A stretch of DNA of 64,000 nucleotides from Zeimonas sp036675585 (GCA_036675585.1 JAKFES010000042.1:16087-80086); one strand, 5' to 3'. Shown: positions 24,747 to 34,828, counted from the stretch's first letter. Notes: generated from the letters alone by a model not told the origin. Made by a program: numbers and translations.

Positions 24747-25619
24747 ATGCAGATCGACCGTTTCCCCGCCCCGTCTCGCACCGAACACGCGCAGCGGCAA
24801 CCCCATCGGCAACCGGTCGGCGCGCTGTTGCGCGAATGGCGACAGCGCCGCCGGATGAGCCAACTCGAACTCGCCTGCGAGGCAGAGATCTCGACGCGTC
24901 ACCTGAGCTTCGTCGAGACCGGCCGCTCGACGCCGAGCCGCGAGATGCTGCTGGAACTCGCCGAACGACTCGATGTTCCGCTGCGCGAGCGCAACCGGCT
25001 GCTGACCGCGGCCGGCTACGCGCCGGTCTACGCGCATCGTCCGCTGGCCGACCCCGCGCTGCGCCCGGCACGCGAAGCGATCGAGCTCGTGCTCGCCGGA
25101 CACGAGCCGTATCCGGCGCTCGCCGTCGACCGCCACTGGTCGATGGTCCACGCGAATGCGGCGGTGGCGCCGCTGCTCGACGGCGTCGACGCTTCGCTGC
25201 TCGTCGCACCGGTGAACGTGCTCCGGCTGAGCCTGCATCCGCGGGGGCTCGCGCCGCGCATCGCGAACCTGCGCGAGTGGCGCGCGCATCTGCTGCTGCG
25301 ACTGCAGCGCGACATCGATGCGAGCGCCGACGCGGCGCTCGGCCAACTGCTCGACGAACTGCGCGCGTATCCTGTGGAGATCGACGAGGTTCCGGAAGCG
25401 GTGCGCCGGGCGCGCGCCGGTCACGACGCGTCGTCGCAGTGGCCGCCGGGCAGCGCGATCGTCCCGTTGCGGATCGCGGTCGGCGACACGGTGCTCGACT
25501 TCTTCAGCACGACGACCGTGTTCGGGACGCCGCTCGACGTAACCTTGTCGGAGCTCGCGATCGAATCGTTCTTTCCCGCGAACGCCGAAACCGCCGAACG
25601 GATGCGCGGCGTTCGCTGA
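24747..25619 (+). CDS. XRE-family regulator with MmyB-like ligand-binding domain
   Basis: The 290-residue protein has an N-terminal XRE HTH (about 25-80: LLREWRQRRRMSQLELACEAEISTRHLSFVETG). A C-terminal MmyB-type domain (about 105-275) contains LVLAGHEPYPALAVDRHWSMVHAN, NVLRLSLHPRGLAPRIANL and VGDTVLDFFSTTTVFGTP. MmyB regulators bind fatty-acid-like ligands and usually sit beside the genes they control. The ATG at 24747 is preferred over 24687, because the palindrome and promoter fall between the two. The extradiol dioxygenase gene follows by 23 bp. Confidence 0.88.
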   Translation: MQIDRFPAPSRTEHAQRQPHRQPVGALLREWRQRRRMSQLELACEAEISTRHLSFVETGRSTPSREMLLELAERLDVPLRERNRLLTAAGYAPVYAHRPLADPALRPAREAIELVLAGHEPYPALAVDRHWSMVHANAAVAPLLDGVDASLLVAPVNVLRLSLHPRGLAPRIANLREWRAHLLLRLQRDIDASADAALGQLLDELRAYPVEIDEVPEAVRRARAGHDASSQWPPGSAIVPLRIAVGDTVLDFFSTTTVFGTPLDVTLSELAIESFFPANAETAERMRGVR

Positions 25620-25642
25620 ACCGCAACGCACGGAGCCACGCG

Positions 25643-26461
25643 ATGACGCCGCCCCGATCGCCGCCGCAGCGCATGCCGACGATGTTCATCCCGCACGGCG
25701 CCGGTCCCTGTTTCTTCATGGAATGGAATCCACCCGACGCGTGGACGAAAACGGCCGATTTCCTGCGCGACATTCCGAGAACGCTCCCTGCGCCGCCGCG
25801 CGCAATCCTCGTCGTCTCGGGACACTGGGCGCGACCGGCGTTCACCGTCGCCTCGACCCCGCACCCGACGCTGATCTACGACTACCACGGTTTTCCGCCG
25901 CATACGTATTCGCTGCAGTACGACGCACCCGGCAGTCCCGCGCTCGCGGCGCGCGTGCGCGAGTGCCTCGATGCGGCCGGCATCGCGAACGCGGCCGACG
26001 AGGAGCGAGGCTTCGACCACGGCGTCTTCGTTCCGCTGAAGCTGATGTTCCCCGACGCATCGATTCCGGTGGTCGCGCTCTCGCTGCGCAACGACCTCGA
26101 TGCGCGGGCGCATCTCGATGCCGGACGCGCACTCGCGCCGCTGCGCGACGAAGGCGTGCTCATCGTCGGCAGCGGGATGAGCTTTCACAACATGCGCGGC
26201 TACGGCGATCCCCGCTTCGGGCCCGTTTCCGACGAATTCGACGCGTGGCTTGCCGCCGCGATCGAGGACCCGGAACGGCGCGAGTCGGCGCTCGCCGAGT
26301 GGTCGCGGGCACCGGCCGCGCGCCTGTCGCATCCGGCAGGCGCCGAGGAACACCTGCTGCCGCTGTTCGTCGCGGCCGGAGCTGCACCGGGCGCGACCGG
26401 GCGCAAGGTGTTCTCCGACCGCGTGCTCGAGACGACGATCTCGGCGTTTCGCTTCGATTGA
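25643..26461 (+). CDS. LigB-type extradiol dioxygenase (DODA-like)
   Basis: The 272-residue product is a class III extradiol ring-cleavage dioxygenase of the DODA/YgiD type. It has MFIPHGAGP (His18-like metal ligand) at the N terminus, ILVVSGHWARP near 60-70, RGFDHGVFVPLKLMFP near 125-140 and IVGSGMSFHNMRGYG near 173-187. These supply the conserved His ligands, and iron or zinc is expected. Substrates are catechol-like compounds such as DOPA. The gene lies 23 bp after the XRE regulator gene on the same strand and is probably co-transcribed with it. Confidence 0.88.
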   Translation: MTPPRSPPQRMPTMFIPHGAGPCFFMEWNPPDAWTKTADFLRDIPRTLPAPPRAILVVSGHWARPAFTVASTPHPTLIYDYHGFPPHTYSLQYDAPGSPALAARVRECLDAAGIANAADEERGFDHGVFVPLKLMFPDASIPVVALSLRNDLDARAHLDAGRALAPLRDEGVLIVGSGMSFHNMRGYGDPRFGPVSDEFDAWLAAAIEDPERRESALAEWSRAPAARLSHPAGAEEHLLPLFVAAGAAPGATGRKVFSDRVLETTISAFRFD

Positions 26462-26529
26462 TCGGGCTCAACGCTTCGCACGCGAAAGACATGCCCAATG
26501 GCGGCGTCATTCGAGAGAGAGGGTGCGTC

Positions 26530-27135
26530 GTGCGTCGAACGCTGTTTCTGCCCCGTATCGCGGCTGCGATCGCTTTCTTCGCCCTCGCCGGCTCCTGGTG
26601 CGTGTCGTCGGTCGCCGCGCCGGTGCGCCACGTCGTCGAGCCCAATCACACCTTCGTGATGTTCGAAGTGCGGCACTTCGGCACGTCGACCGTGCGGGCG
26701 CGCTTCGACCGCGTCGACGGCGTGGTCGTCGTCGATTTCGCGGCGCGCCGGGGCGAGGCCGACATCCTGATCGACACCGGCTCGGTCAGCTCGGGCATTG
26801 CGGCCTTCGATGCGCATCTGCGCAACGCCGACTTCCTCGATGCTGCCCGGGTGCCGCAGGCGCGTTTTGCCGGAACCGATTTCCGCTTCGACGGCGAGCG
26901 CATCGTCTCGGTCTCCGGCCAGCTCACGCTGCTGGGCAACACGCATCCGGTTCGCCTCGACGCGACGAACTTCAACTGCTACGACTCGCCGATCGTAAAA
27001 GCGCGCGTCTGCGGCGGCGACTTCGAAACCACGATCGAGCGCAGCAAGTGGGAAATGACGTGGGGAATCGACAAGGGCATCCCCGATCGGGTCCGCCTGC
27101 TGATCCAGATCGAAGCGATCGCCCAGCCCGACTGA
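26530..27135 (+). CDS. YceI-family periplasmic protein
   Basis: The 201-residue product has a signal peptide (RRTLFLPRIAAAIAFFALAG, cleavage near VAA at about 30) and a single YceI beta-barrel domain. The domain begins VRHVVEPNHTFVMFEVRHFG, with ARFDRVDGVVVVDF and LTLLGNTHPVRLDATNF in order. YceI proteins bind isoprenoid or lipid ligands in the periplasm. The C-terminal IDKGIPDRVRLLIQIEAI is the family end. GTG 26530 follows AGAGAGAGGG; an in-frame ATG at 26491 would add 13 residues before the signal. It converges with the next gene with a 1-bp gap. Confidence 0.85.
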   Translation: MRRTLFLPRIAAAIAFFALAGSWCVSSVAAPVRHVVEPNHTFVMFEVRHFGTSTVRARFDRVDGVVVVDFAARRGEADILIDTGSVSSGIAAFDAHLRNADFLDAARVPQARFAGTDFRFDGERIVSVSGQLTLLGNTHPVRLDATNFNCYDSPIVKARVCGGDFETTIERSKWEMTWGIDKGIPDRVRLLIQIEAIAQPD

Positions 27136-27136
27136 G

Positions 27137-27592
27137 CTAGCGCAGCGGCGGACGCAGCGAACCGAGCCGTTGCGTCAGCGAACGGCGATCGAGCTTGCTC
27201 AGATCCTTGTCGAGCTCCTCGATCACCGACCCGGAGACATCGCTGCCGAGCGCCTTGCGCAGCAGTCCGAGGAAGCGCGGCGCGGCGGCGATCTTCAGCG
27301 CCTCGAACCGGTTCGCGCGGCGCGCTTCGCCGAGCCAGTGCGCGAGGCGGCGCGCGAACAGTTCGGCCTCGCGATGCTGCTCGTCCTCCCCGGCCGACGC
27401 CGTGGGATACGAGCCCGACAACGTGCCTGCGCCGGCGCGGCGCCCGTAGGCGTCGCGCCGCAGGTCGGCGCCTTCGGCGCGCGCCGCGGCATCGGTCAGT
27501 GTTTCGATCTCGACGAGATCGGCGTCGCGACCGGGTACTTCGAAGATTCGTGCGATTCCTTCGTCGGCGACGACGACCCAGGTAGTGCGCAT
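27137..27592 (-). CDS. Host attachment protein-family (baeRF-like) protein
   Basis: The 151-residue protein starts TTWVVVADEGIARIFEVPG, then EQHREAELFARRLAHWLGEARR, KIAAAPRFLGLLRKALGSD and LDKDLSKLDRRSLTQRLGS. This is the host-attachment/baeRF-type family of Proteobacteria, related by fold to release-factor eRF1 domains. The function is not established; some members are linked to root attachment. ATG 27592 follows GAAGGAGG. The gene is a lone minus-strand unit with the next small gene 60 bp upstream. Confidence 0.85.
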   Translation of the reverse strand: MRTTWVVVADEGIARIFEVPGRDADLVEIETLTDAAARAEGADLRRDAYGRRAGAGTLSGSYPTASAGEDEQHREAELFARRLAHWLGEARRANRFEALKIAAAPRFLGLLRKALGSDVSGSVIEELDKDLSKLDRRSLTQRLGSLRPPLR

Positions 27593-27652
27593 GTGCAGTC
27601 CTCCTTCGCGGGCGGGCGCCGACACCGCATCCGGTGTGCGCGCGCGGAACGG

Positions 27653-27898
27653 TCAGTGTTTCTTGCTTTCCTCGTCGAATCCCGGCGTCGGCGCGACCGT
27701 GCCCGGCGCGTCGGGATTGCACGGCGACTGCCATTCGCGCAGTTCCTGTGCGAGCACCGCACGGCCGTCCTGCTCGGCGCGGCGGATCAGTTCGAACACG
27801 TTGTCGTCGTTGACGCGTTCGTGGCCCAGTCCGCGCGTCAGGGCGCGGTAGATGTCCTCGATTTCCTGCGCCCGGGGCGCGGCATTGGGGTCGGGCAT
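27653..27898 (-). CDS. Small hypothetical protein
   Basis: This 81-residue protein starts MPDPNAAPRAQEIEDIYRALTRG. The core is helical and acidic, with GHERVNDDNVFELIRRAEQDG and a Pro/Gly-rich C terminus ending ESKKH. No transmembrane helix or known domain is visible. The ATG follows AAGGAGACG. It precedes the host-attachment-like gene on the same strand by 60 bp, so the two may be one transcript. It lies 158 bp after the atp operon terminator. Confidence 0.7.
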   Translation of the reverse strand: MPDPNAAPRAQEIEDIYRALTRGLGHERVNDDNVFELIRRAEQDGRAVLAQELREWQSPCNPDAPGTVAPTPGFDEESKKH

Positions 27899-28056
27899 TC
27901 AACGTCTCCTTGCTGCAATGCAGGGCGCCGCGCACGGCGCGGCGCCCTGGTTGCGGCATTCGGCGTACCCGGCGCTACGCTCCGCCTGCCGCGCGGCTGC
28001 GACGAGCACGGTCGCCGGGATTTACTGCAGTCGGCTCGGCGTGCCGGCCGCGAACG

Positions 28057-28082
28057 AAAAAAAACCCGCGCAAGGCGGGTTT
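28057..28082 (-). terminator. Intrinsic terminator of the atp operon
   Basis: On the minus strand an 8-bp stem (AAACCCGC / GCGGGTTT) with 5-nt loop is followed by a run of eight Ts. It lies about 26 bp after the atpC stop at 28109. This is the clearest rho-independent terminator of the window. Confidence 0.9.
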
Positions 28083-28108
28083 CTTCGTTCGAGACATTCG
28101 ACTCGAAC

Positions 28109-28528
28109 CTATCGTTTGCTCCTGAACTTGCGCAATGCCGCGATCTGCGCGATCGCCTCGGCCAGCTCGGCCTGCGCTTTCGCGTAATCGATTGCCCCCT
28201 CGCGGTTCGACAGCGCCTCCTCGGCCGCGCGCTTGGCCTCCTCGGCTTTCGCCTCGTCGAGGTCCTTGCCGCGGATCGCGGTGTCGGCCAGCACGGTGAC
28301 GCGGTTCGGCTGCACTTCGAGGATGCCGCCGGCGACGAAGACGAACTCCTCCTCGGCCTGCCCCGCGACCTTGATGCGCACCGCCCCCGGGCGGATGCGC
28401 GTGATCAGCGGCGTGTGCTGCGGGTAGATGCCGAGCTCGCCCGCCTCGCCCGGCAACGCGACGAACTCCGCCTTGCCTTCGAAAATCGAGCGCTCGGCGC
28501 TTACTACGTCTACGTGGATGGTGTGCAT
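28109..28528 (-). CDS. atpC: ATP synthase epsilon subunit
   Basis: The 139-residue epsilon subunit of F1 links the central stalk to the c-ring and inhibits ATP hydrolysis. The N-terminal beta-sandwich has HTIHVDVVSAERSIFEGKAEFV and the conserved GELGIYPQHTPLITRIRPG. The C-terminal two-helix domain (about 90-139) is Ala/Glu/Lys-rich. It is last in the operon. The spacer before it is unusually long (104 bp) and built of GAAGGG-type repeats, and its own ribosome site is weak, so its expression may depend on RNA structure in the spacer. Confidence 0.97.
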   Translation of the reverse strand: MHTIHVDVVSAERSIFEGKAEFVALPGEAGELGIYPQHTPLITRIRPGAVRIKVAGQAEEEFVFVAGGILEVQPNRVTVLADTAIRGKDLDEAKAEEAKRAAEEALSNREGAIDYAKAQAELAEAIAQIAALRKFRSKR

Positions 28529-28536
28529 TTCGTACC

Positions 28537-28632
28537 GTGAAGGGTAAAGGGTGAAGGGTGAAGGTAGGGAAGCGAGGCGATCGGGGAAGCCGGCCCGGCC
28601 CCCTTCCCCCTTCTCCCTTCCCCCTTCCCTTC
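28537..28632 (-). repeat. Homopurine/homopyrimidine repeats in atpD-atpC spacer
   Basis: Reading along the operon strand, the atpD stop is followed at once by GAAGGGAAGGGGGAAGGG-type purine runs (28599-28632) containing five G-tracts of three to five. A GC-rich centre comes next, then CTTCCCTACCTTCACCCTT-type pyrimidine repeats (about 28536-28570, with GGGTGAA heptads on the other strand). The arms are mutually complementary. The purine arm fits a four-tract G-quadruplex motif with loops of 2-4 nt. Confidence 0.8.
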
Positions 28633-30075
28633 TTACTGCAACGTCTTCGCCTTCTCGAACGCCTCTTCGATCGTGCCGACCATGTAGAACGCCTGCTCGG
28701 GCAGGTTGTCGCACTCGCCGTTGACGATCATCTGGAAGCCGCGAATCGTGTCCTTCAGCGCGACGATCTTGCCCGGGCTGCCGGTGAACACTTCGGCGAC
28801 GTTGAACGGCTGCGACAGGAAGCGCTGGATCTTGCGTGCGCGCGCCACCGCGAGCTTGTCTTCGGGCGAGAGTTCGTCCATGCCGAGAATGGCGATGATG
28901 TCGCGCAGTTCCTTGTAGCGCTGCAGCGTCGACTGCACCGCGCGCGTCGTGTTGTAGTGCTCTTCGCCGATCACGTGCGGGTCGAGCTGGCGCGACGTGG
29001 AGTCGAGCGGATCGACCGCCGGGTAGATCCCCAGCGACGCGATGTCGCGCGAGAGCACGACGGTGGCGTCGAGGTGGCCGAAGGTGGTCGCCGGCGACGG
29101 GTCGGTCAGGTCGTCGGCCGGCACGTACACGGCCTGGATCGACGTGATCGAGCCGGTCTTCGTCGACGTGATGCGCTCCTGCAGCCGCCCCATTTCCTCG
29201 GCGAGCGTCGGCTGGTAGCCCACCGCCGACGGCATGCGCCCGAGCAGCGCCGAGACTTCGGTTCCGGCCAGCGTGTAGCGGTAGATGTTGTCGATGAACA
29301 GCAGGATGTCGCGGCCTTCGTCGCGGAACTGCTCGGCCATCGTCAGCCCGGTGAGCGCCACGCGCAGCCGGTTGCCCGGCGGTTCGTTCATCTGCCCGAA
29401 CACCATCGCGACCTTGTCGAGGACCTTCGACTCCTCCATCTCGTGATAGAAGTCGTTGCCCTCGCGCGTGCGCTCGCCGACACCGGCGAACACCGAGTAG
29501 CCGCCGTAGCTCTTCGCGATGTTGTTGATCAGCTCCATCATGTTGACGGTCTTGCCGACACCGGCGCCGCCGAACAGGCCGATCTTGCCGCCCTTGGCGA
29601 ACGGGCAGATCAGGTCGATGACCTTGATCCCGGTGGGCAGCAGTTCGACCGATGGCTTGAGCTCCTCGAAGGTCGGTGCCGCCCGGTGGATCGACCGGCG
29701 CTCCTGCGTGGCGATCGGACCCGCGTCGTCGATCGGCCGGCCGAGCACGTCCATGATGCGCCCGAGCGTGGCCGAGCCCACCGGTACCGAGATCGGGCCG
29801 CCGGTATTGGCGACTTTCATGCCGCGGCGCAGGCCATCGGACGAGCCCATCGCGATCGTGCGAACGACGCCGTCGCCCAGCTGCTGCTGCACCTCGAACG
29901 TGAGGCCTTTCTCGGCCAGCGTGTTCCCCGCGTCCTGCAGCACGAGCGCGTCGTAGATGTGCGGCATCTGTTCGCGCGGGAACTGGATGTCGACGACGGC
30001 GCCGATGCACTGGACGATTTGACCCTCGCCTGCGCGAACTTGCGCCGGGCGTGCCGTTTCTGCCGTTTCTGCCAT
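28633..30075 (-). CDS. atpD: ATP synthase beta subunit
   Basis: The 480-residue catalytic subunit of F1 has Walker A GGAGVGKT at 169-176, Walker B LLFIDNIYR near 266-274, GERTREGND near 200-208 and the family signature PAVDPLDSTS near 358-367. The catalytic Glu is in VGERTREG. The N-terminal 15 residues are a short leader rich in Ala/Thr/Glu before GQIVQCIGAVVDIQFP. ATG start. The frame runs upstream to 30399 but that is atpG sequence in another frame. It lies 68 bp after atpG. Confidence 0.98.
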   Translation of the reverse strand: MAETAETARPAQVRAGEGQIVQCIGAVVDIQFPREQMPHIYDALVLQDAGNTLAEKGLTFEVQQQLGDGVVRTIAMGSSDGLRRGMKVANTGGPISVPVGSATLGRIMDVLGRPIDDAGPIATQERRSIHRAAPTFEELKPSVELLPTGIKVIDLICPFAKGGKIGLFGGAGVGKTVNMMELINNIAKSYGGYSVFAGVGERTREGNDFYHEMEESKVLDKVAMVFGQMNEPPGNRLRVALTGLTMAEQFRDEGRDILLFIDNIYRYTLAGTEVSALLGRMPSAVGYQPTLAEEMGRLQERITSTKTGSITSIQAVYVPADDLTDPSPATTFGHLDATVVLSRDIASLGIYPAVDPLDSTSRQLDPHVIGEEHYNTTRAVQSTLQRYKELRDIIAILGMDELSPEDKLAVARARKIQRFLSQPFNVAEVFTGSPGKIVALKDTIRGFQMIVNGECDNLPEQAFYMVGTIEEAFEKAKTLQ

Positions 30076-30143
30076 TTCGCGTTCCTGTTCCTGAATTCGT
30101 TGCGCTGTTGCGCTCGGTTGCGTGGTACCGGGATGCAGGGCGA

Positions 30144-31010
30144 TCAGACCGCCGCGGCGCCGCCGACGATCTCGGACAGCTCCTTGGTGATCGCCGCCTG
30201 GCGCGCCTTGTTGTAGGAGAGCTGCAGCTCGTCGATGACCTTCTTCGCGTTGTCGGACGCCGATTTCATCGCGACCATCCGCGCGCTCTGCTCGCTCGCC
30301 ATGTTCTCGGACACCGCCTGGTAGACGAGCGACTCGACGTAGCGAAGCAGCAGTTCGTCGAGCACGCTCTGCGCGTCGGGCTCGTAGAGGTAGTCCCACG
30401 AGTAGTCGCGCGTGTCTTCCTGCAGACGTTCGGTGGACAGCGGAAGCAGCTGTTCGAGCACCGGCTCCTGCTTCATCGTGTTGATGAAGCGCGTGTACGC
30501 GAGATAGACCGCGTCGATCTCGCCGCGCTCGTAGGCGTCGAGCTGGATGCGCACCGGGCCGATCAGCCGCTCGAGGTGCGGGGTGTCGCCGAGCTGCACG
30601 AGGTGCGAGACGACCTTCGCGCCGATGCGCTGCAGGAAGCCGAAGCCCTTGTTGCCGATCGCCGTCGTGCGCACGCCCACGCCGTCGCGCTCGAGGTCAC
30701 GCAGCTTGTTCGTTACCGCGCGCAGCACGTTGGTGTTCAACCCGCCGCACAGCCCCTTGTCGGTCGTGATGACGATGACGCCGACGTTGCGCTGCTCGCG
30801 CACGACGAGAAACGGATGGCGATACTCCGGATTCGCATCGGCCAGGTGCGCAGCGATGTTGCGCACCTTGTCGGCGTACGGGCGCGCGTGCCGCATGCGC
30901 TCCTGTGCCTTGCGCATCTTCGACGCGGCGACCATCTCCATCGCCTTCGTGATCTTGCGCGTGTTCTGCACGCTCTTGATCTTCGTGCGGATCTCTTTGC
31001 TGCCCGCCAT
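30144..31010 (-). CDS. atpG: ATP synthase gamma subunit
   Basis: The 288-residue gamma subunit forms the rotating central stalk of F1. It has the conserved N-terminal coiled coil AGSKEIRTKIKSVQNTRKIT and TKAMEMVAASKMRKAQ, the central ITTDKGLCGGLNTNVL, and the C-terminal MVAMKSASDNAKKVIDELQL...TKELSEIVGGAAAV. Length is normal. ATG start at 31010, 26 bp after atpA. Confidence 0.98.
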   Translation of the reverse strand: MAGSKEIRTKIKSVQNTRKITKAMEMVAASKMRKAQERMRHARPYADKVRNIAAHLADANPEYRHPFLVVREQRNVGVIVITTDKGLCGGLNTNVLRAVTNKLRDLERDGVGVRTTAIGNKGFGFLQRIGAKVVSHLVQLGDTPHLERLIGPVRIQLDAYERGEIDAVYLAYTRFINTMKQEPVLEQLLPLSTERLQEDTRDYSWDYLYEPDAQSVLDELLLRYVESLVYQAVSENMASEQSARMVAMKSASDNAKKVIDELQLSYNKARQAAITKELSEIVGGAAAV

Positions 31011-31036
31011 GTCGCTTCCCGGTTGCCCTGGCCCGC

Positions 31037-32593
<1,557 letters not shown>

Positions 32594-32608
32594 GGGGTAC
32601 CCCTTGGC

Positions 32609-33142
32609 TTAAAGCTTCATCGCGCTGGCCATCTGGGCCAGCTTGCCGCGCACCGAAGCGTCGATCACTTCGTCACCGATCTTCACCGCGACCCCGCCGA
32701 TCAGGTTCGCATCGACCGTTACCGAGGCCTTGATCCGCTTGCCGTATTTTTCCGCAAGGGTCGAGACGATGTCGTCGATCTGCTGCTGCACGAGCGGGTA
32801 CGCCGAGTGGATCTGCGCGTCGAGCACGCCTTCGTGCTCGTTGCGCAGCTGCTCGAACAGCGCCGCGATCTCGGACAGCACGCTCAGCCGCTCGTTGTCG
32901 GCGAGCACGCGAACGAAATTGTCCTGCTGCGCGCTCAACTGGCCGCTGGCGTCGGCGACGAGCCGGGCGACCTGCTCGTCGCTGAGCCGCGGGTTGCCGA
33001 GCAGCTCGCGCGCGCTGTCGGTCCCGATCACGGTCGCGAGCCGTTGCAGCGCATCGGACCACGACGGCAACGCGTTCGCGTCGCGGGCCAGCTGGAACGC
33101 GGCCTCGGCATAAGGCCGGGCAATCGTCAACGACTCGGCCAT
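32609..33142 (-). CDS. atpH: ATP synthase delta subunit
   Basis: The 177-residue peripheral-stalk subunit (OSCP) bridges F1 and the b subunit. It starts AESLTIARPYAEAAFQLARD and carries the signature-like VTVDANLIGGVAVKIGDEVIDASVRGKL near 140-167. Only 4 bp separate it from atpF, so translation is probably coupled; no clear Shine-Dalgarno site is seen before its ATG. Confidence 0.97.
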   Translation of the reverse strand: MAESLTIARPYAEAAFQLARDANALPSWSDALQRLATVIGTDSARELLGNPRLSDEQVARLVADASGQLSAQQDNFVRVLADNERLSVLSEIAALFEQLRNEHEGVLDAQIHSAYPLVQQQIDDIVSTLAEKYGKRIKASVTVDANLIGGVAVKIGDEVIDASVRGKLAQMASAMKL

Positions 33143-33146
33143 GGCG

Positions 33147-33620
33147 CTAGCGCAGCTCGTTCTTCAGGTTGGACAGCAATTCGGCATGCCGGTTCGCGTC
33201 GATTTCCTTGCGCAGGATGCGCTCGGCACCGGCGACGGCGAGCAGGGCGACCTGGTCGCGCAGCTGCTCGCGGGCACGCTGCGCGGCGAGCACCGCTTCG
33301 TCCTCGGCGGCCTTGCGCGCCGCGGCGACGATCGCCGCCGCTTCGCTGCGCGCGGACTCGACGATTCCGGCGGCCTGGCGCTCGGCAACCGAGCGGACCT
33401 CGGAGGCTCCGGCACGCGCCTGCTGCAGTTCCTGCTCGGCACGGCGCTCGGCCGCGGCGAGATCGGCCTTCGCCTTGTCGGCGGCAGCCAGCCCGTCGGC
33501 GATCTTCTGCGAACGCGCATCGAGCGCACGGGTGATCGGCGGCCAGACGAAACGGGCCGTGAACCACCATAGCGCCAGGAAAACGATGATCTGGACGATG
33601 AGCGTCGCGTTCAGGTTCAC
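33147..33620 (-). CDS. atpF: ATP synthase b subunit
   Basis: The 157-residue b subunit of the peripheral stalk has one N-terminal transmembrane helix (LIVQIIVFLALWWFTARFV, about 7-25), then PPITRALDARSQKIADGLA and a long Ala/Glu/Lys/Arg helix. It starts with GTG at 33620, following GGAG at good spacing; the family usually has ATG in this position. Length is normal. Confidence 0.96.
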   Translation of the reverse strand: MNLNATLIVQIIVFLALWWFTARFVWPPITRALDARSQKIADGLAAADKAKADLAAAERRAEQELQQARAGASEVRSVAERQAAGIVESARSEAAAIVAAARKAAEDEAVLAAQRAREQLRDQVALLAVAGAERILRKEIDANRHAELLSNLKNELR

Positions 33621-33660
33621 GACGTACTCCCTCGAAACTGGATGGACGGAAAAGTCGTGC

Positions 33661-33903
33661 TCAGCCCTGGAACGGGTTGGCGAACGCGAACATCATCGCG
33701 ATCCCCACGCCGATCAGGAACGCGGCGTCGATCAGGCCGGCGAGCAGGAACATCTTCGTCTGCAGCTTGTCCATCAGTTCGGGCTGGCGAGCGGCGCCCT
33801 CGATGTACTTGCCGCCCATCATGCCGATGCCGACGCAGGCACCCAGGGCGCCCAGGCCGATGATCAAACCGCATGCGACGGCGACGAGAGCAACGTTGGT
33901 CAT
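33661..33903 (-). CDS. atpE: ATP synthase c subunit
   Basis: The 80-residue proteolipid has two transmembrane helices joined by the polar loop RQPELMDKLQ. The proton-binding carboxylate is Asp59 in GLIDAAFLIG, and no sodium-type Gln/Ser ligand set is seen, so the ring should be proton-driven. The N-terminal helix has the glycine repeat GLGALGACVGIGMMGG for close packing. ATG start. Confidence 0.97.
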   Translation of the reverse strand: MTNVALVAVACGLIIGLGALGACVGIGMMGGKYIEGAARQPELMDKLQTKMFLLAGLIDAAFLIGVGIAMMFAFANPFQG

Positions 33904-33961
33904 GATTCGAGAACTCCAGTGGAAAGAGCTGTGGGGGTGTTGAAAAGACGCGAAAGGAAAA

Positions 33962-34783
33962 TCAGTGGTGCTCGAAAGCCTGCCCGACGTACACGAGCGC
34001 GAGCATCATGAAGATGAACGCCTGCAGCGTGATGATCAGGATGTGGAAGATCGCCCAGGCGAGTCCGGTGAGGAAATGCAGCCCGCTGCCCCACCACGTG
34101 ACGGTTGCGCCGAGCAGCGCGATCAGCAGGAACACGAGTTCGCCCGCATACATGTTTCCGAACAACCGCATGCCGAGCGAGACGGTCTTCGCCAGGTACT
34201 CGATGATCTGCAGCAGGAAGTTGAACGGCCACAGCGCCCAGTGCGAACCGAAGGGCGCGGTGAACAGCTCGCGCACGAAGCCGCCGCCGCCTTTCGTCTT
34301 GATCCCGTAGTAGATCGACGAGGCGAGCACGACGATCGCCAGCGACAGCGTGCCGTTCAGGTCGGCGGTGGGCACCGCGCGCAGGTAGTGGATGCCGAAC
34401 AGCTCGCCGATGCGCGGGAACAGGTCGACCGGGATCAGGTCGATCGCGTTCATCAGGAAGATCCAGACGAACGACACGAGCGCGAGCGGCGCGACATAGC
34501 TGAGGTCGCCCTTGACGATGGCGCGCGCCTGCTCGTAGACGAACTCGACGAGCGACTCGATCGCGCCGACGAAGCGATTCGGAACACCCGGCGTGATCAT
34601 CCGGGCCGCGCGATACATGAGCCAACCGGACAGCGCCGCGGTGAGCACCGAATAGAAGACGGTGTCCCAGTTGACGATCGAGAAATCGATGATGTTCTGC
34701 TGCGCGGCTCCGGAAGAGTTCAGGTGCGTCAGGTGATGGACGATGTACTCGGAGGCGCTCGGAGCGTTCGTTGCGGCGGACAT
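33962..34783 (-). CDS. atpB: ATP synthase a subunit
   Basis: The 273-residue a subunit forms the proton half-channels of Fo. It has about five to six transmembrane helices, with the essential Arg in LGMRLFGNMYAGELVFLLIALLG (about 205) and the C-terminal GLAWAIFHILIITLQAFIFMML helix. The N-terminal extension SAATNAPSASEYIVHHLTHL is normal for Betaproteobacteria. ATG start. It begins the structural genes, 45 bp after atpI. Confidence 0.97.
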   Translation of the reverse strand: MSAATNAPSASEYIVHHLTHLNSSGAAQQNIIDFSIVNWDTVFYSVLTAALSGWLMYRAARMITPGVPNRFVGAIESLVEFVYEQARAIVKGDLSYVAPLALVSFVWIFLMNAIDLIPVDLFPRIGELFGIHYLRAVPTADLNGTLSLAIVVLASSIYYGIKTKGGGGFVRELFTAPFGSHWALWPFNFLLQIIEYLAKTVSLGMRLFGNMYAGELVFLLIALLGATVTWWGSGLHFLTGLAWAIFHILIITLQAFIFMMLALVYVGQAFEHH

Positions 34784-34828
34784 GGATTCCAGTTGCTGCG
34801 GTTGTCGGAGCCGGTTATCGGACCTTCG

